From NCBI GenBank assembly GCA_964640385.1, contig CAZXFL010000011.1, positions 1 through 64,000 of the forward strand: DNA of 64,000 nt. The letters run 5' to 3'. The translations under genes were made by a program, and so were the position numbers. Of the stretch, positions 25,884-34,181 are shown piece by piece. The number at the start of each line of letters is the position of its first letter. Within the stretch, counting starts at the first letter, position 1. This DNA comes from JBBDIK01 sp964640385 (GTDB lineage Bacteria; Actinomycetota; UBA4738; JBBDHU01). Below the pieces are notes generated by a model that saw nothing but the letters and a program-made list of their open reading frames with translations, ran no database searches and was not told the DNA's origin.

Positions 25884-26794
25884 CGGGGCCAGGCCCGTTT
25901 CGGTCCACGCCGGACCGGTGACTTCGACCCCTCCCAGACCCGCAGCCACTTCGGCCCCTGCGGCCCTATCGGGATCGGCGTCTCCTCGCGCACCGCGCGC
26001 TGCACCGACTCGAACCACGTCGTGCTGTCCTCGTCCAAGAGCTGCGCGACCGCCTGGGTCATCCGGCGTGAGAAGTCCCGATGGTCCTCGCCCTCGGCCG
26101 GGTGCAGCGCCGCCCCGTACCGGACCGACACCGGCGGACGCCCGGCCCTCGGCCACGAGTGCCCGGTCGGCATCGCCGCGTGCGCGCCGCGGATCCCGAT
26201 CGGCACCGCGGGGATGCCAGCGTCGATGCACATGCGCGCCGCTCCGTGCCGCAGGCGGTTCATCCACCCGTCACGCGAACGCGTTCCCTCCGGGAAGACG
26301 ACCAGGCTCCAGCCCTCGTCGATCAAGCGGCGAGCGGTCGAGATCGTCCCGCCGCGCCCCCGTGTCCGGTCGATCGGGAACGCGTTGTAGACGAACGCCG
26401 TGCCGACCGCCCGCCACCACACGTCGAAGAAGTAGTCCTTCGCAGCACCGACCGCCGTCTTGTCCCGCCACTCGGGCGGCAACGTCGTCATGATGAGCGA
26501 CGCGTCTAGGTGGCTCGAGTGGTTCGAGAAGAACATCACCGGCCCCTCGACCGTCTCAAGGTTGTCCAGGCCCTCCAACGTCAGATCCAGCTCGTTGCGC
26601 GCCGCCGGCCCGAGTACGCCCCGCAGGAACGCCGCTCGCGCCTTGCGCGCCACCGCCGTCCGCGCCCATTCGGTCGGGAACTCGTCCGACCGAGGCGGGC
26701 CCTGGAACGGCTCGGCGGAGCGCGGGACCAGCGGACGCCGACCCCAGCGCCAACCTTTCGACAGATCGCGGATCTCGTCAAGCAGCGGGGCCAT
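25880..26794 (-). CDS. Lysophospholipid acyltransferase (PlsC domain)
   Basis: 304 residues. The HX4D catalytic motif is NHSSHLD (about residue 92), followed by a VVFPEGTRSRDG block and PVPIGIRGA. This family moves an acyl chain from acyl-CoA or acyl-ACP onto a lysophospholipid or glycerol backbone. Lies 3 bp downstream of the LarA-like gene and overlaps TetR by 4 bp. With the acyl-CoA reductase and HAD domain upstream, an ether- or alcohol-containing lipid product is plausible but not shown. Confidence 0.88.
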   Translation of the reverse strand: MAPLLDEIRDLSKGWRWGRRPLVPRSAEPFQGPPRSDEFPTEWARTAVARKARAAFLRGVLGPAARNELDLTLEGLDNLETVEGPVMFFSNHSSHLDASLIMTTLPPEWRDKTAVGAAKDYFFDVWWRAVGTAFVYNAFPIDRTRGRGGTISTARRLIDEGWSLVVFPEGTRSRDGWMNRLRHGAARMCIDAGIPAVPIGIRGAHAAMPTGHSWPRAGRPPVSVRYGAALHPAEGEDHRDFSRRMTQAVAQLLDEDSTTWFESVQRAVREETPIPIGPQGPKWLRVWEGSKSPVRRGPKRAWPR

Positions 26795-26797
26795 CGC

Positions 26798-28387
26798 TCA
26801 GCGCACCTCCGCCATCGTCAGCGGCGGCGAGTGCAGGTAGGAGATCGACGGCGAGGTCCCGACCGTTTCCTTGGCCATCTCCAGCGCGTCGGCGAACGTC
26901 GACGCCGCACGGTAGCCCAGTCGTTCAACCGCCTTGCGGTCCCCACCGACGATGATAACGTCACCGACGTGGTCGCGTCCGTGTGCCCCCCAGTACCACA
27001 TATAGAAGGGGTGCACCCCGTGGTACGCATAGCTGTTGCGGTACAGGTGGATGTACCACGGGTCCGTCGCGTACTGCTCCTCGTACTTCTTCTCTATCTC
27101 GGCCGGATCCTTCGTGTCGGCCAGCACCTCGTCGAAGAAGTCGATGTAGCTCGGGTGGTGGACCTGGTGGAACTCCCACGGGGTCGGGTGGAAGATGATC
27201 ATCGCACCGCCCTTCCGCACGACCGGCTTGTTCCGGTAGAAGTTGAAGTAGTACCCGAGGCCCATGCAGTGCACCAGGATCGGGTTCATGATCGAATTCA
27301 CGTTGTAAGGCGAAAGGTACGGAAGGCCAACCACCATCACGTCGGACTGCCCATCGACCTCGGTGAGCTGCTGCCGGTGCAGGTTCGCGAGCGTGACCTC
27401 GTGGACGGCGTCGGTCTCGCCGGCGGTCACGCCGGTCACCCCGTAGTCGGCTACCTGCCGTGTGTAGAAGTCGTGCCGGAACCGTGCCGGCATCAGGTCG
27501 TTGCCCTTCTTCGCGCCCAGGTACATCCCCTGGTCGGCGATCGACCACTCCCATTCGCGCTTGTTCAGGAACCCGAACTGCTTCGGGAACGTGTCGTTGT
27601 TCAGCGTCGTCTCGATCTGGAAGATCTTGACGCCGGCCTCCCGCAGAAGCTGCTGCATCCGCGCACACGAGTCGTGGATGGCGCTTCGCCCCTCACGCGG
27701 GTCCATGTAGGACTTCGAGTGCATCATCGTGTGCACGTTGTGGTGTGCCTTCACGCTCTTGTAGCTCGCCAGCCCGACCGGCACCGACTTGTTGCCCCCG
27801 TCCATCGCGACCAGGTTGATGTTCACGTAGATGAGCAGGTCGGACTCGGCCGCGCGCTTGTTGATCTCGACGTCCTCGTTCTCCGTGGTCTTGCCGATAT
27901 AGGTCAGGTTGTCGCGATCCTCGGCGTCGTGATTGGTCAGCGCGTCCGGCCAGAACGAACGGAACACGCGCTCGCCCACCGCCCGCTCGATCTCGGCGGC
28001 GGTCATACGTCGGTGCAGGGAGTTGGCCACGATCAGCTCGATGTCCTCGACGCCCTCGCGCGCGGCCAGCTCGATGACCTCCTCGAGGATGCGACCCCGG
28101 ATGTCGGGCGTGCTCATCGGAGGCAACGGAAGCGAGATGTCGTCGAAGGCGATCGTCAGCTTCATCCCCGGCCGGAGCTGCTCGGACAACGGATTGGAGT
28201 CACCCTGCGGGTTCGCCAACGCGTGGCGGATCGCGCCGCGCAGGTCCTTGATCGGCGGCAACGAGTCCGGCGGGTAGATGACCCGCGCCCCTAACGGGAA
28301 CCGCTGCAGGTCGAACCCCTCGCCGCGATGGACGAGGAGCGGTGGCGTCCGTTCGTCCACCTCAAGCACGAATCCGGGTCTGGTCAC
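26798..28387 (-). CDS. LarA-like protein (DUF2088, lactate racemase N-terminal domain family)
   Basis: 529 residues from GTG 28387 with AGGAGG 5 nt upstream; overlaps the dehydrogenase stop as GTGA. LarA carries a nickel-pincer nucleotide bound by lysine and handles 2-hydroxy acids. Here NSLHRRMT (H125) and GGNK (K200), then AHHN (H215/216), align with LarA H108, K184 and the H200 region. The DxxR carboxylate-binding motif reads FDDISLP (no Arg), and the His expected before the GG-K (LarA H174) is absent, so the substrate or reaction probably differs. larB and larC, for cofactor synthesis, lie at 59-61 kb. The long C-terminal region (from about 330) has Trp/Tyr/His-rich segments I do not recognise. 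Confidence 0.8.
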   Translation of the reverse strand: MTRPGFVLEVDERTPPLLVHRGEGFDLQRFPLGARVIYPPDSLPPIKDLRGAIRHALANPQGDSNPLSEQLRPGMKLTIAFDDISLPLPPMSTPDIRGRILEEVIELAAREGVEDIELIVANSLHRRMTAAEIERAVGERVFRSFWPDALTNHDAEDRDNLTYIGKTTENEDVEINKRAAESDLLIYVNINLVAMDGGNKSVPVGLASYKSVKAHHNVHTMMHSKSYMDPREGRSAIHDSCARMQQLLREAGVKIFQIETTLNNDTFPKQFGFLNKREWEWSIADQGMYLGAKKGNDLMPARFRHDFYTRQVADYGVTGVTAGETDAVHEVTLANLHRQQLTEVDGQSDVMVVGLPYLSPYNVNSIMNPILVHCMGLGYYFNFYRNKPVVRKGGAMIIFHPTPWEFHQVHHPSYIDFFDEVLADTKDPAEIEKKYEEQYATDPWYIHLYRNSYAYHGVHPFYMWYWGAHGRDHVGDVIIVGGDRKAVERLGYRAASTFADALEMAKETVGTSPSISYLHSPPLTMAEVR

Positions 28388-29589
28388 GACTGCCTCCTGG
28401 GGTCGAATGCGATCTTGGCGGTGCCGAGCTTGCCGGCCGACAGCGCATGGTCCAACGCCTCGCGCCAGCGGGACAGGGCGTAGACCCCGCCAAGCAGATC
28501 CTCGACGGGCGCCTCGGCGGCGAACTCCATCGCGAGCTCGAACGTGTGTGCCCGGCGACCGTCGATCTCCTCGACGCTGCTGGTGTACGCACCGACGAGC
28601 TCCAGCTCGCGGAACCACAGAGGCGTCAGATCTGCGCCACCGGACGGGATGCCGCTCACGACGATGCGTCCCCCTGCGCGCGTTGTCCGCAGCGCCAGGT
28701 CCAGCGACGAACGCGACCCGACCGCATCGAACGCGACGTCCACGCCGCCCAACAGGAACTCAGTCCCCATCTCCGGCTTCGCGCGCAGCGCATGGGTCGA
28801 ACGGCGCAGCGCGGTTACCGCGTCACGTGAGGCGGCAACTTCATCCGCACCGAACGCGCGCGCCATCTCCTGCTGCCTCGGATGCTTGGCCACGACCGTG
28901 ATGTGCTTGACGTCGGCGAAGCGCTTCAGGGCCAGGACCGTCAGCAGTCCGACCGTCCCGGCGCCGACCACCGCGACCGTCGCCCCGGTCGGCGCCTGCG
29001 CTCGGAGCACTCCGTGCGTCGCGCATGCCAACGGTTCGATCAGCACGGCCTTCTCGTCGGGCATGTCATCGGGAACCACGTGCAGCTGCGAGCGATGCGC
29101 GACCATCCGCCCGCCCCAGCCGCCGCCGGTGTCGGTGCAGTAGCCGGTTTGCAGCCCCGCAGCGATGTGGCCCATCGTGATCCGGTCGCAGCGCCCGGTC
29201 AGACCGTCCGAACACGCCGGGCACGGGTCGAGCCCGCGCGGCACGCACGAGAGCACCGGGTCGAGCACGACCCGCGTTCCGGCCGGGATGTCGTCGATGT
29301 CCTCGACGGTGTCGGCCACCACCTCGTGCCCCGGCACGAACGGGAACGAGACCAGCGGCGAGAAGTAGAACGAGGTCTTACCGGCAACGGTCGCCAGGTC
29401 CGAGCCGCAGATACCCGAGAGGCGCGGCTTCAGCGGACCCCACCCGAGGCCCGGCAGCACCGGATCGCTCCGGTCCACCAGCCGCAGGGGAGCCAGCGGA
29501 CCCGTGACGAGTCCCGGCATCTTGCCGCTCAGCGCCTTCGACGCGACGTAGCGCGGGACCGACCGGAACAGCTCGAGCATCTCGGTCAT
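28384..29589 (-). CDS. Zinc-dependent medium-chain alcohol dehydrogenase
   Basis: 401 residues. GroES-like catalytic domain with GICGSD (catalytic-zinc cysteine), GHEVV, and a structural-zinc cluster of cysteines in CVPRGLDPCPACSDGLTGRC; Rossmann motif VVGAGTVGLL about residue 208. It should interconvert an alcohol and an aldehyde or ketone with NAD(P). Start ATG overlaps the reductase stop (ATGA, 29586-29589) and its stop overlaps the next GTG. Next to an acyl-CoA reductase it may act on the fatty aldehyde/alcohol, an inference from context. Confidence 0.9.
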   Translation of the reverse strand: MTEMLELFRSVPRYVASKALSGKMPGLVTGPLAPLRLVDRSDPVLPGLGWGPLKPRLSGICGSDLATVAGKTSFYFSPLVSFPFVPGHEVVADTVEDIDDIPAGTRVVLDPVLSCVPRGLDPCPACSDGLTGRCDRITMGHIAAGLQTGYCTDTGGGWGGRMVAHRSQLHVVPDDMPDEKAVLIEPLACATHGVLRAQAPTGATVAVVGAGTVGLLTVLALKRFADVKHITVVAKHPRQQEMARAFGADEVAASRDAVTALRRSTHALRAKPEMGTEFLLGGVDVAFDAVGSRSSLDLALRTTRAGGRIVVSGIPSGGADLTPLWFRELELVGAYTSSVEEIDGRRAHTFELAMEFAAEAPVEDLLGGVYALSRWREALDHALSAGKLGTAKIAFDPRRQS

Positions 29590-31635
29590 CGCCCCGCCCC
29601 CTTCCAGCCGGCTGGTTCAGGAACCAGCACCCGGTCACTCGCCGTCGCGATCCCCCATTCCTCGACCGGCCAGCGCCGCCGCTTGGCCAGCCGGTACAGN
29701 NNNNNNNNNNNNNNNNNNNNNNNNNNNNNNNNNNNNNNNNNNNNNNNNNNNNNNNNNNNNNNNNNNNNNNNNNNNNNNNNNNNNNNNNNNNNNNNNNNNG
29801 CAGCGCTCCAGCATGATGTCGGCGGCGTAGTCGCGGACCAGCTCCCGGACCCGCTCGACGTCGGCGCCCTCGTAGCGGCGATAGAACGTCCGCAGGAACT
29901 CGCCGCGGTCCCGCTGATCCTGCTGCAGATACTTCGGCGCGTTGCTCGCGAGCGAGGCGACCTGCGAGGGCCAGTCCTCGACCGGCATATCGTGCAACCG
30001 GATCCACGAATAGGTCTCGACGACGTTCGAGGCCAGGATCGTGCCTTCCATATCGAAGACGGCGGCGATCTTGGGCCCGTCCTGCTTCGCCTCGGCGATC
30101 TTGACGCTCGGCGAGCTGTGCTTCTTCTTCTGCTCGCGCAGCGACTTGGTGATCGTCGGGCAGTGCACGTCCTTCAGGTAATAGGTCCAGTCCACGACCG
30201 CCGAGTCGAACCCGAACCGCCCTTGGTCCTCCGCCGCGAGCGACCCGTGCAACGCCAGCGTCCGGTCGTCCGTGTAGATGACCTCGGCCTCGGTGTAGGC
30301 GGCGTACAGGTCCGAGTAGCGCCGCATGAACTCGACCTTGGCGCGGTCGCGGTCGACGCGCGAGGCGAACGCGCGGACCTTCTTCGAGCGCGGCAGGTGC
30401 TGGACCACTTTGTCTGCGAGGTCCACGAGCCGTTCACCGTTGCGCAACATCCGCTCGACCTTCAGCACCCCCGGGAACTTCCAGTTCGGCGTCTTGATCT
30501 CGCCACGGCCACCCCCGCCCGGTAGTGGATGCTCCTCGAAGTAGGCCTTCACATCGCGGTACATGCGCGCGAAGGTCAGCGGGTTCCGCGCGCCCGACGA
30601 AACATGGTAGTAGTCGGTCTCCTCGGCCGCCGGCATCGCCGCGACCGCCAGCATCGCGTTGACGACCAGGTCGACCGGGATCATGTCCAGCACACCCTCG
30701 GCGATCCCGGGGAACTCCGGCAGATCGCCGCGACCGAACGCCAGGATGATCGGGTCGGCCATCTTGAACCCCTCGATCCACCCCGGGAACGGCTGCACGT
30801 AGGCGCTCTCGACGATCGAGGGGCGAACGATCGACAGGCGCAGGCCGTGTTCGGCGGCGACCTCTTCGACGCAGCGCTCGCCCAGCGCCTTGGTGAACGT
30901 GTAATTGTCCGGCCAGCCCATCGACTGCGCGCGAGCGCGCCCGTACTGGACGAGCCGCTTCTTGACCCAGGCGTTACGGCGTTCCTCGGCGTCGGCCGAG
31001 ACCGCTTGCGGGCCGGCGCGCTGGTGTTCCTTCTTGGCGGCGGCCATGAAAGAGTCGAGCATCTCCGGGCGCCGGGACGCTTCTTCCGCTTCGCCGCGCG
31101 CGGCCAGCGCATACTCGAGTTCCGCGCGCCAGTCGATGCGGTGCTGCAGCGGGCCTTCGGGGATCACGCCCTTGGTCATGCCGGCGACGTACGCGGTCGA
31201 GGTGTGGATGATGTGCGGGCGGCTGCCGCCCGCGTAGATCGCTTCGTACAGGTTCAGCGAGCCCAGAACGTTGGTACGGAACCCCTCATCGATCGGCGGG
31301 TCGAACGAAACGGTCGCGCCGCAGTGAACGACGATGTCGATGTCATCCGGGAACTCGGGCAGATCGCCGGTGAGGTCGCCCTCGAGCACCTCGATGTCCT
31401 CGAGGATCCGGGCCATACCCTTTTCGCCCTCGCGCTCGCGCAGGCGATCGAAGCAAGGGCGCTTCAGCATGTCGGCCAGACGGTCGCGGCCGGCCGAGCC
31501 GAACTGGGGCCGGATGAGCACGATCGGGCGAGACTCGGGGCAGTCGTAGAGGAGGCGTTCGAGCAGGGCCTGCCCGAGGAACCCGGTCACGCCGGTCACG
31601 AGGATGCGTTTTCCTGCGAGTTGCTCAGAGATCAC
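29586..31635 (-). CDS. Fatty acyl-CoA reductase fused to a HAD-IB domain (interrupted by assembly gap)
   Basis: The N-terminus is an NAD-binding-4 (male-sterility type) domain: ILVTGVTGFLGQALLERLL, HCGATVSF, HTSTAYVAG, and active-site YTFTKALGE. Such domains reduce acyl-CoA to aldehyde or alcohol. From about residue 500 a HAD-IB (SerB-like) domain starts, AVFDMEGTIL, where the second Asp of the usual DxD is Glu, so phosphatase activity is uncertain. The frame read after the gap (LYRLAKRRRWPVEEW...) reaches a TGA overlapping the next ATG; with 100 N the literal frame is wrong, so the true gap is a multiple of 3. By comparison with HAD-IB domains perhaps 95 residues are missing. First gene of the operon. 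Confidence 0.85.
29700..29799. other. Assembly gap (100 N)
   Basis: Exactly 100 N inside the HAD part of the acyl-CoA reductase gene. Flanking frames disagree unless the real length is a multiple of 3, so 100 is a placeholder. Confidence 0.98.
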
Positions 31636-31658
31636 GTGCCTAGGGGCCCTCTCAGCTC

Positions 31659-31674
31659 TCTACCGAACGGTAGA
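31659..31674. promoter_or_regulatory. Operator 1, TetR-type palindrome
   Basis: TCTACCGAACGGTAGA, a perfect 16-bp palindrome 24 bp upstream of the acyl-CoA reductase start. With operator 2 (same TCTACC-N4-GGTAGA form, centres 24 bp apart) it overlaps candidate -10/-35 positions of the leftward promoter (TTGTCT...TTATCT). Confidence 0.65.
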
Positions 31675-31682
31675 TAACCACA

Positions 31683-31698
31683 TCTACCACCCGGTAGA
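31683..31698. promoter_or_regulatory. Operator 2, TetR-type palindrome
   Basis: TCTACC-ACCC-GGTAGA, second copy of the operator-like palindrome. It lies between the divergent acyl-CoA reductase operon (start 31635) and the DUF2330 gene (start 31784). The likely ligand is the TetR at 25251-25883, the last gene of the operon. Confidence 0.65.
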
Positions 31699-31783
31699 CA
31701 ACCCCGAGCCGATCGGCCGCCCGGGAACCCCAGGTCCCCTCCTGCCGTCCAAGCCGGTGACTTCCGACGAAAGGGAGAGGCTC

Positions 31784-32872
31784 ATGCGAACCCGACCGAT
31801 CAAGGTCCTCGTGCTCGGACTGGCCATGCTGCTCATGTCGGCACCTGCCGCGCTCGCGTGCGGAGGCCTGGTGGCCCCGAACGGGGCCATCTCCCTGACC
31901 CGCACCACGACGTTGGCCGGCTACCGCAACGGCATCGAGCACTACGTGACCGGGTTCGAGTTCGCGGGGAACGCCGACGAAGTCGGCTCGATCACCCCGC
32001 TACCCGGGAAACCGACACGCGTGATCCGCGGGGGCGACTGGACGCTGCAGCGCCTCGCACAGGAGGTGGCGCCTCCGGTCCTATTCGCAGCTGACCAAGC
32101 CGAGACAGCACTGCCATCGGCATCGCCCGCAGCCGTGATCCTCCGAACGCAGATCGACGCACTCGACATCGTGATCCTCGAGGGCGGCGGCGACGCCGTC
32201 GGCGTCTGGGCGAAGGACCACGGGTTCCTCCTGCCGCCGGACGCCCCCGAGATGCTGGACTTCTACGCGGCTCGCAGCCCCTACTTCATGGCTGCCCGCT
32301 TCGACGGAACGAAGGCGAGCGAGCTGGGCCAGGGCGCCGGGGACTCAACGCCCGTGCACCTGGTGATCCCTACCGACCGGCCGTGGGTGCCCCTCCGGAT
32401 CCTCGCGCTCGGGCAGGACGAGGCCGCGATCGTCGAGGCAGACGTGTTCCTACTGACCGCGGACGAGCCGCAGATGCTGCCGGTTCCCCTGGAGCCCGGG
32501 TTCACGGATGCGCAAGCACCGGGCATGGTCCTGGAACGGAGCGAGCCCGCGAACGAACTGCTCATCAGCGACCTGCGGTCCGACGAGCACATGAAGTGGG
32601 TCGACGGCGAGGGCATGTGGCTATCGTTCCTGAAGATCGACGAGCGGGCGGGACGATTGACCCACGACCTCGCGATCGACCCGACCGGCAATGGCGAGCC
32701 ATCCCCCGTCGATGCCGGCCTGGCAGCGCCGAACCAGGCACCGTCGGCCACGGAGCCGAGCACCGGATCGGCCGCGTGGTGGATCGTCGCCGGGCTGACG
32801 GCGTTCGTGGCCGTCGGGTTCGGGGTCGCGCGCTCGCGGCGGCGCGGCGGCGCGGCGGGACTTCCCGCATGA
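31784..32872 (+). CDS. DUF2330 secreted, C-terminally anchored protein
   Basis: 362 residues. Signal peptide MRTRPIKVLVLGLAMLLM... ending in SAPAALA, immediately followed by CGGLVAPNG, the start typical of DUF2330 proteins. A Ser/Pro/Thr-rich stalk and a C-terminal membrane helix (WWIVAGLTAFVAVGFGVA) plus RSRRR stop-transfer suggest cell-surface anchoring. Function unknown. ATG 31784 has GAAAGGGAGAGG upstream. It is divergent from the lipid-type operon and overlaps the cupredoxin gene by ATGA. Confidence 0.82.
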   Translation: MRTRPIKVLVLGLAMLLMSAPAALACGGLVAPNGAISLTRTTTLAGYRNGIEHYVTGFEFAGNADEVGSITPLPGKPTRVIRGGDWTLQRLAQEVAPPVLFAADQAETALPSASPAAVILRTQIDALDIVILEGGGDAVGVWAKDHGFLLPPDAPEMLDFYAARSPYFMAARFDGTKASELGQGAGDSTPVHLVIPTDRPWVPLRILALGQDEAAIVEADVFLLTADEPQMLPVPLEPGFTDAQAPGMVLERSEPANELLISDLRSDEHMKWVDGEGMWLSFLKIDERAGRLTHDLAIDPTGNGEPSPVDAGLAAPNQAPSATEPSTGSAAWWIVAGLTAFVAVGFGVARSRRRGGAAGLPA

Positions 32873-33288
32873 GACGCCTGCTCGTGACGGCGCTCGTCGT
32901 TCTCGCAGTGGCGGCCACGACTCTGGTCGTGGCCGCCGCCCGAGACCCGCGCCCGGCACCCGCCATGCGCACGATCCCCGTGAGCATCGAACACTCCCGG
33001 TTCACGCCGACGGCCATCGCGGTGGAGCCGGGCTCGACCGTCCGGTTCGTCATCGAGAACACCGACCCGATCGACCACGAGTTCATCCTCGGCGATCAGC
33101 AGGTCCAGGACGTCCACGAGGCAGGGACGGGCCACCACCACGGAGACGTGCCCGGCGAGATCTCGGTTCCCGCGGGATCGACCCGCACGACGACCTTCAC
33201 CTTCGAGGGACCCGGATCGCAGCTCTTCGGCTGCCACCTCCCGGCGCACTGGGACTACGGCATGCGCGGAACCATCACGATCGTCTGA
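32869..33288 (+). CDS. Cupredoxin-like secreted copper protein
   Basis: 139 residues. An N-terminal hydrophobic helix (LLVTALVVLAVAATTLVVAAA) serves as signal or anchor, followed by a plastocyanin-type beta sandwich. Type-1 copper ligands fit His in DHEFI and C-H-M in GCHLPAHWDYGM. A His-rich loop (GTGHHHGD) lies between. Probably an extracytoplasmic electron carrier or copper-binding protein. Coupled to the DUF2330 gene by a 4-bp overlap, suggesting joint surface function. Confidence 0.85.
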   Translation: MRRLLVTALVVLAVAATTLVVAAARDPRPAPAMRTIPVSIEHSRFTPTAIAVEPGSTVRFVIENTDPIDHEFILGDQQVQDVHEAGTGHHHGDVPGEISVPAGSTRTTTFTFEGPGSQLFGCHLPAHWDYGMRGTITIV

Positions 33289-33304
33289 CGGGCGACCAGT
33301 TCGG

Positions 33305-34171
33305 CTAACGACTGAAGAGGTGTTCCGCGATCTCGACGGCATCGAGGGCGGCGCCGATCCGCAGGTTGTCCGCGCAGGAGAAAAGCAGCAGCGTGTTCGG
33401 GTCCGCGCCCTGGCGGACGCGGCCGACGTAGGCGTCGTCGCGTCCCGCCGAGTCGATCGGACTCGGGTACACACCGTTCGCCGGATCGTCCATCAGCGTC
33501 ACGCCCGGTGCGTCCGCCAAAAGCTCGCGCGCTTCGTCGGGCGTGATCGCCCGCAGGAACTTCGCCAGGACCGACACGCCGTGTCCGCGAACGACCGGGA
33601 CCCGGACCGACGTCGCCGACACGATCATGTCCGGCGCGTTCAGGATCTTGCGCGGCTCGGCCATCATCTTGGACTCTTCGCTCGTGAACCCGGAGTCCTC
33701 GAAGTCCCCGATCTTCGCCAGCACGTTGAACGCGATCGTCTTCCCGAATACGTCACCCGATGGCAAGGACGCGGGGTCGGGCGAGCCAAGTTCCTCCTCG
33801 TGACCGTGCAATTTGTCCGCCTGCTCGACCAGCTCCCGAACGCCCTTCCACCCGGCGCCCGAAACGGACTGATACGAGGACATCACCAACTCCACCGCGC
33901 CGGCCGCCCGGTGCAGCGGCGCGACCGCCAGCACCGCCGTGATCGTCGTGCAGTTCGGGACCGACACGATCTTCGGGTCGCCTTCGAGCGCCTCGGGATT
34001 GACCCCGGGAATCGCGAGCGGCACATCCGGNNNNNNNNNNNNNNNNNNNNNNNNNNNNNNNNNNNNNNNNNNNNNNNNNNNNNNNNNNNNNNNNNNNNNN
34101 NNNNNNNNNNNNNNNNNNNNNNNNNNNNNNCGGCCCACCGCCCCGGTCGCTCCGACGATCGCTACGCGCAT
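33305..34171 (-). CDS. asd: Aspartate-semialdehyde dehydrogenase (interrupted by assembly gap)
   Basis: Reduces aspartyl phosphate to aspartate semialdehyde for Lys/Met/Thr/DAP. N-terminus MRVAIVGATGAVG (NADP fold) stands before the N run; afterwards PNCTTI contains the catalytic cysteine, with SSYQSVSGAGWKGVREL and RVPVVRGHG farther on. ATG 34171 has AGGAGG upstream. As given it encodes 288 residues, short of the usual 340 or so, and compared with homologues roughly 45-50 residues beyond the 33 in the N run are missing; the frame is kept across 100 N. Forms a pair with lysC, 10 bp upstream. Confidence 0.93.
   Translation of the reverse strand: MRVAIVGATGAVGXXXXXXXXXXXXXXXXXXXXXXXXXXXXXXXXXXPDVPLAIPGVNPEALEGDPKIVSVPNCTTITAVLAVAPLHRAAGAVELVMSSYQSVSGAGWKGVRELVEQADKLHGHEEELGSPDPASLPSGDVFGKTIAFNVLAKIGDFEDSGFTSEESKMMAEPRKILNAPDMIVSATSVRVPVVRGHGVSVLAKFLRAITPDEARELLADAPGVTLMDDPANGVYPSPIDSAGRDDAYVGRVRQGADPNTLLLFSCADNLRIGAALDAVEIAEHLFSR
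34031..34130. other. Assembly gap (100 N)
   Basis: 100 N inside asd. Family length suggests the true gap is larger, by about 150 nt. Confidence 0.98.
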
Positions 34172-34181
34172 CCCGCGCCTC

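Noticed and set aside
26510..28294. 594-residue plus-strand open frame
   Set aside because: Antisense to the LarA-like and PlsC genes, which have clear motifs, overlaps and SDs.
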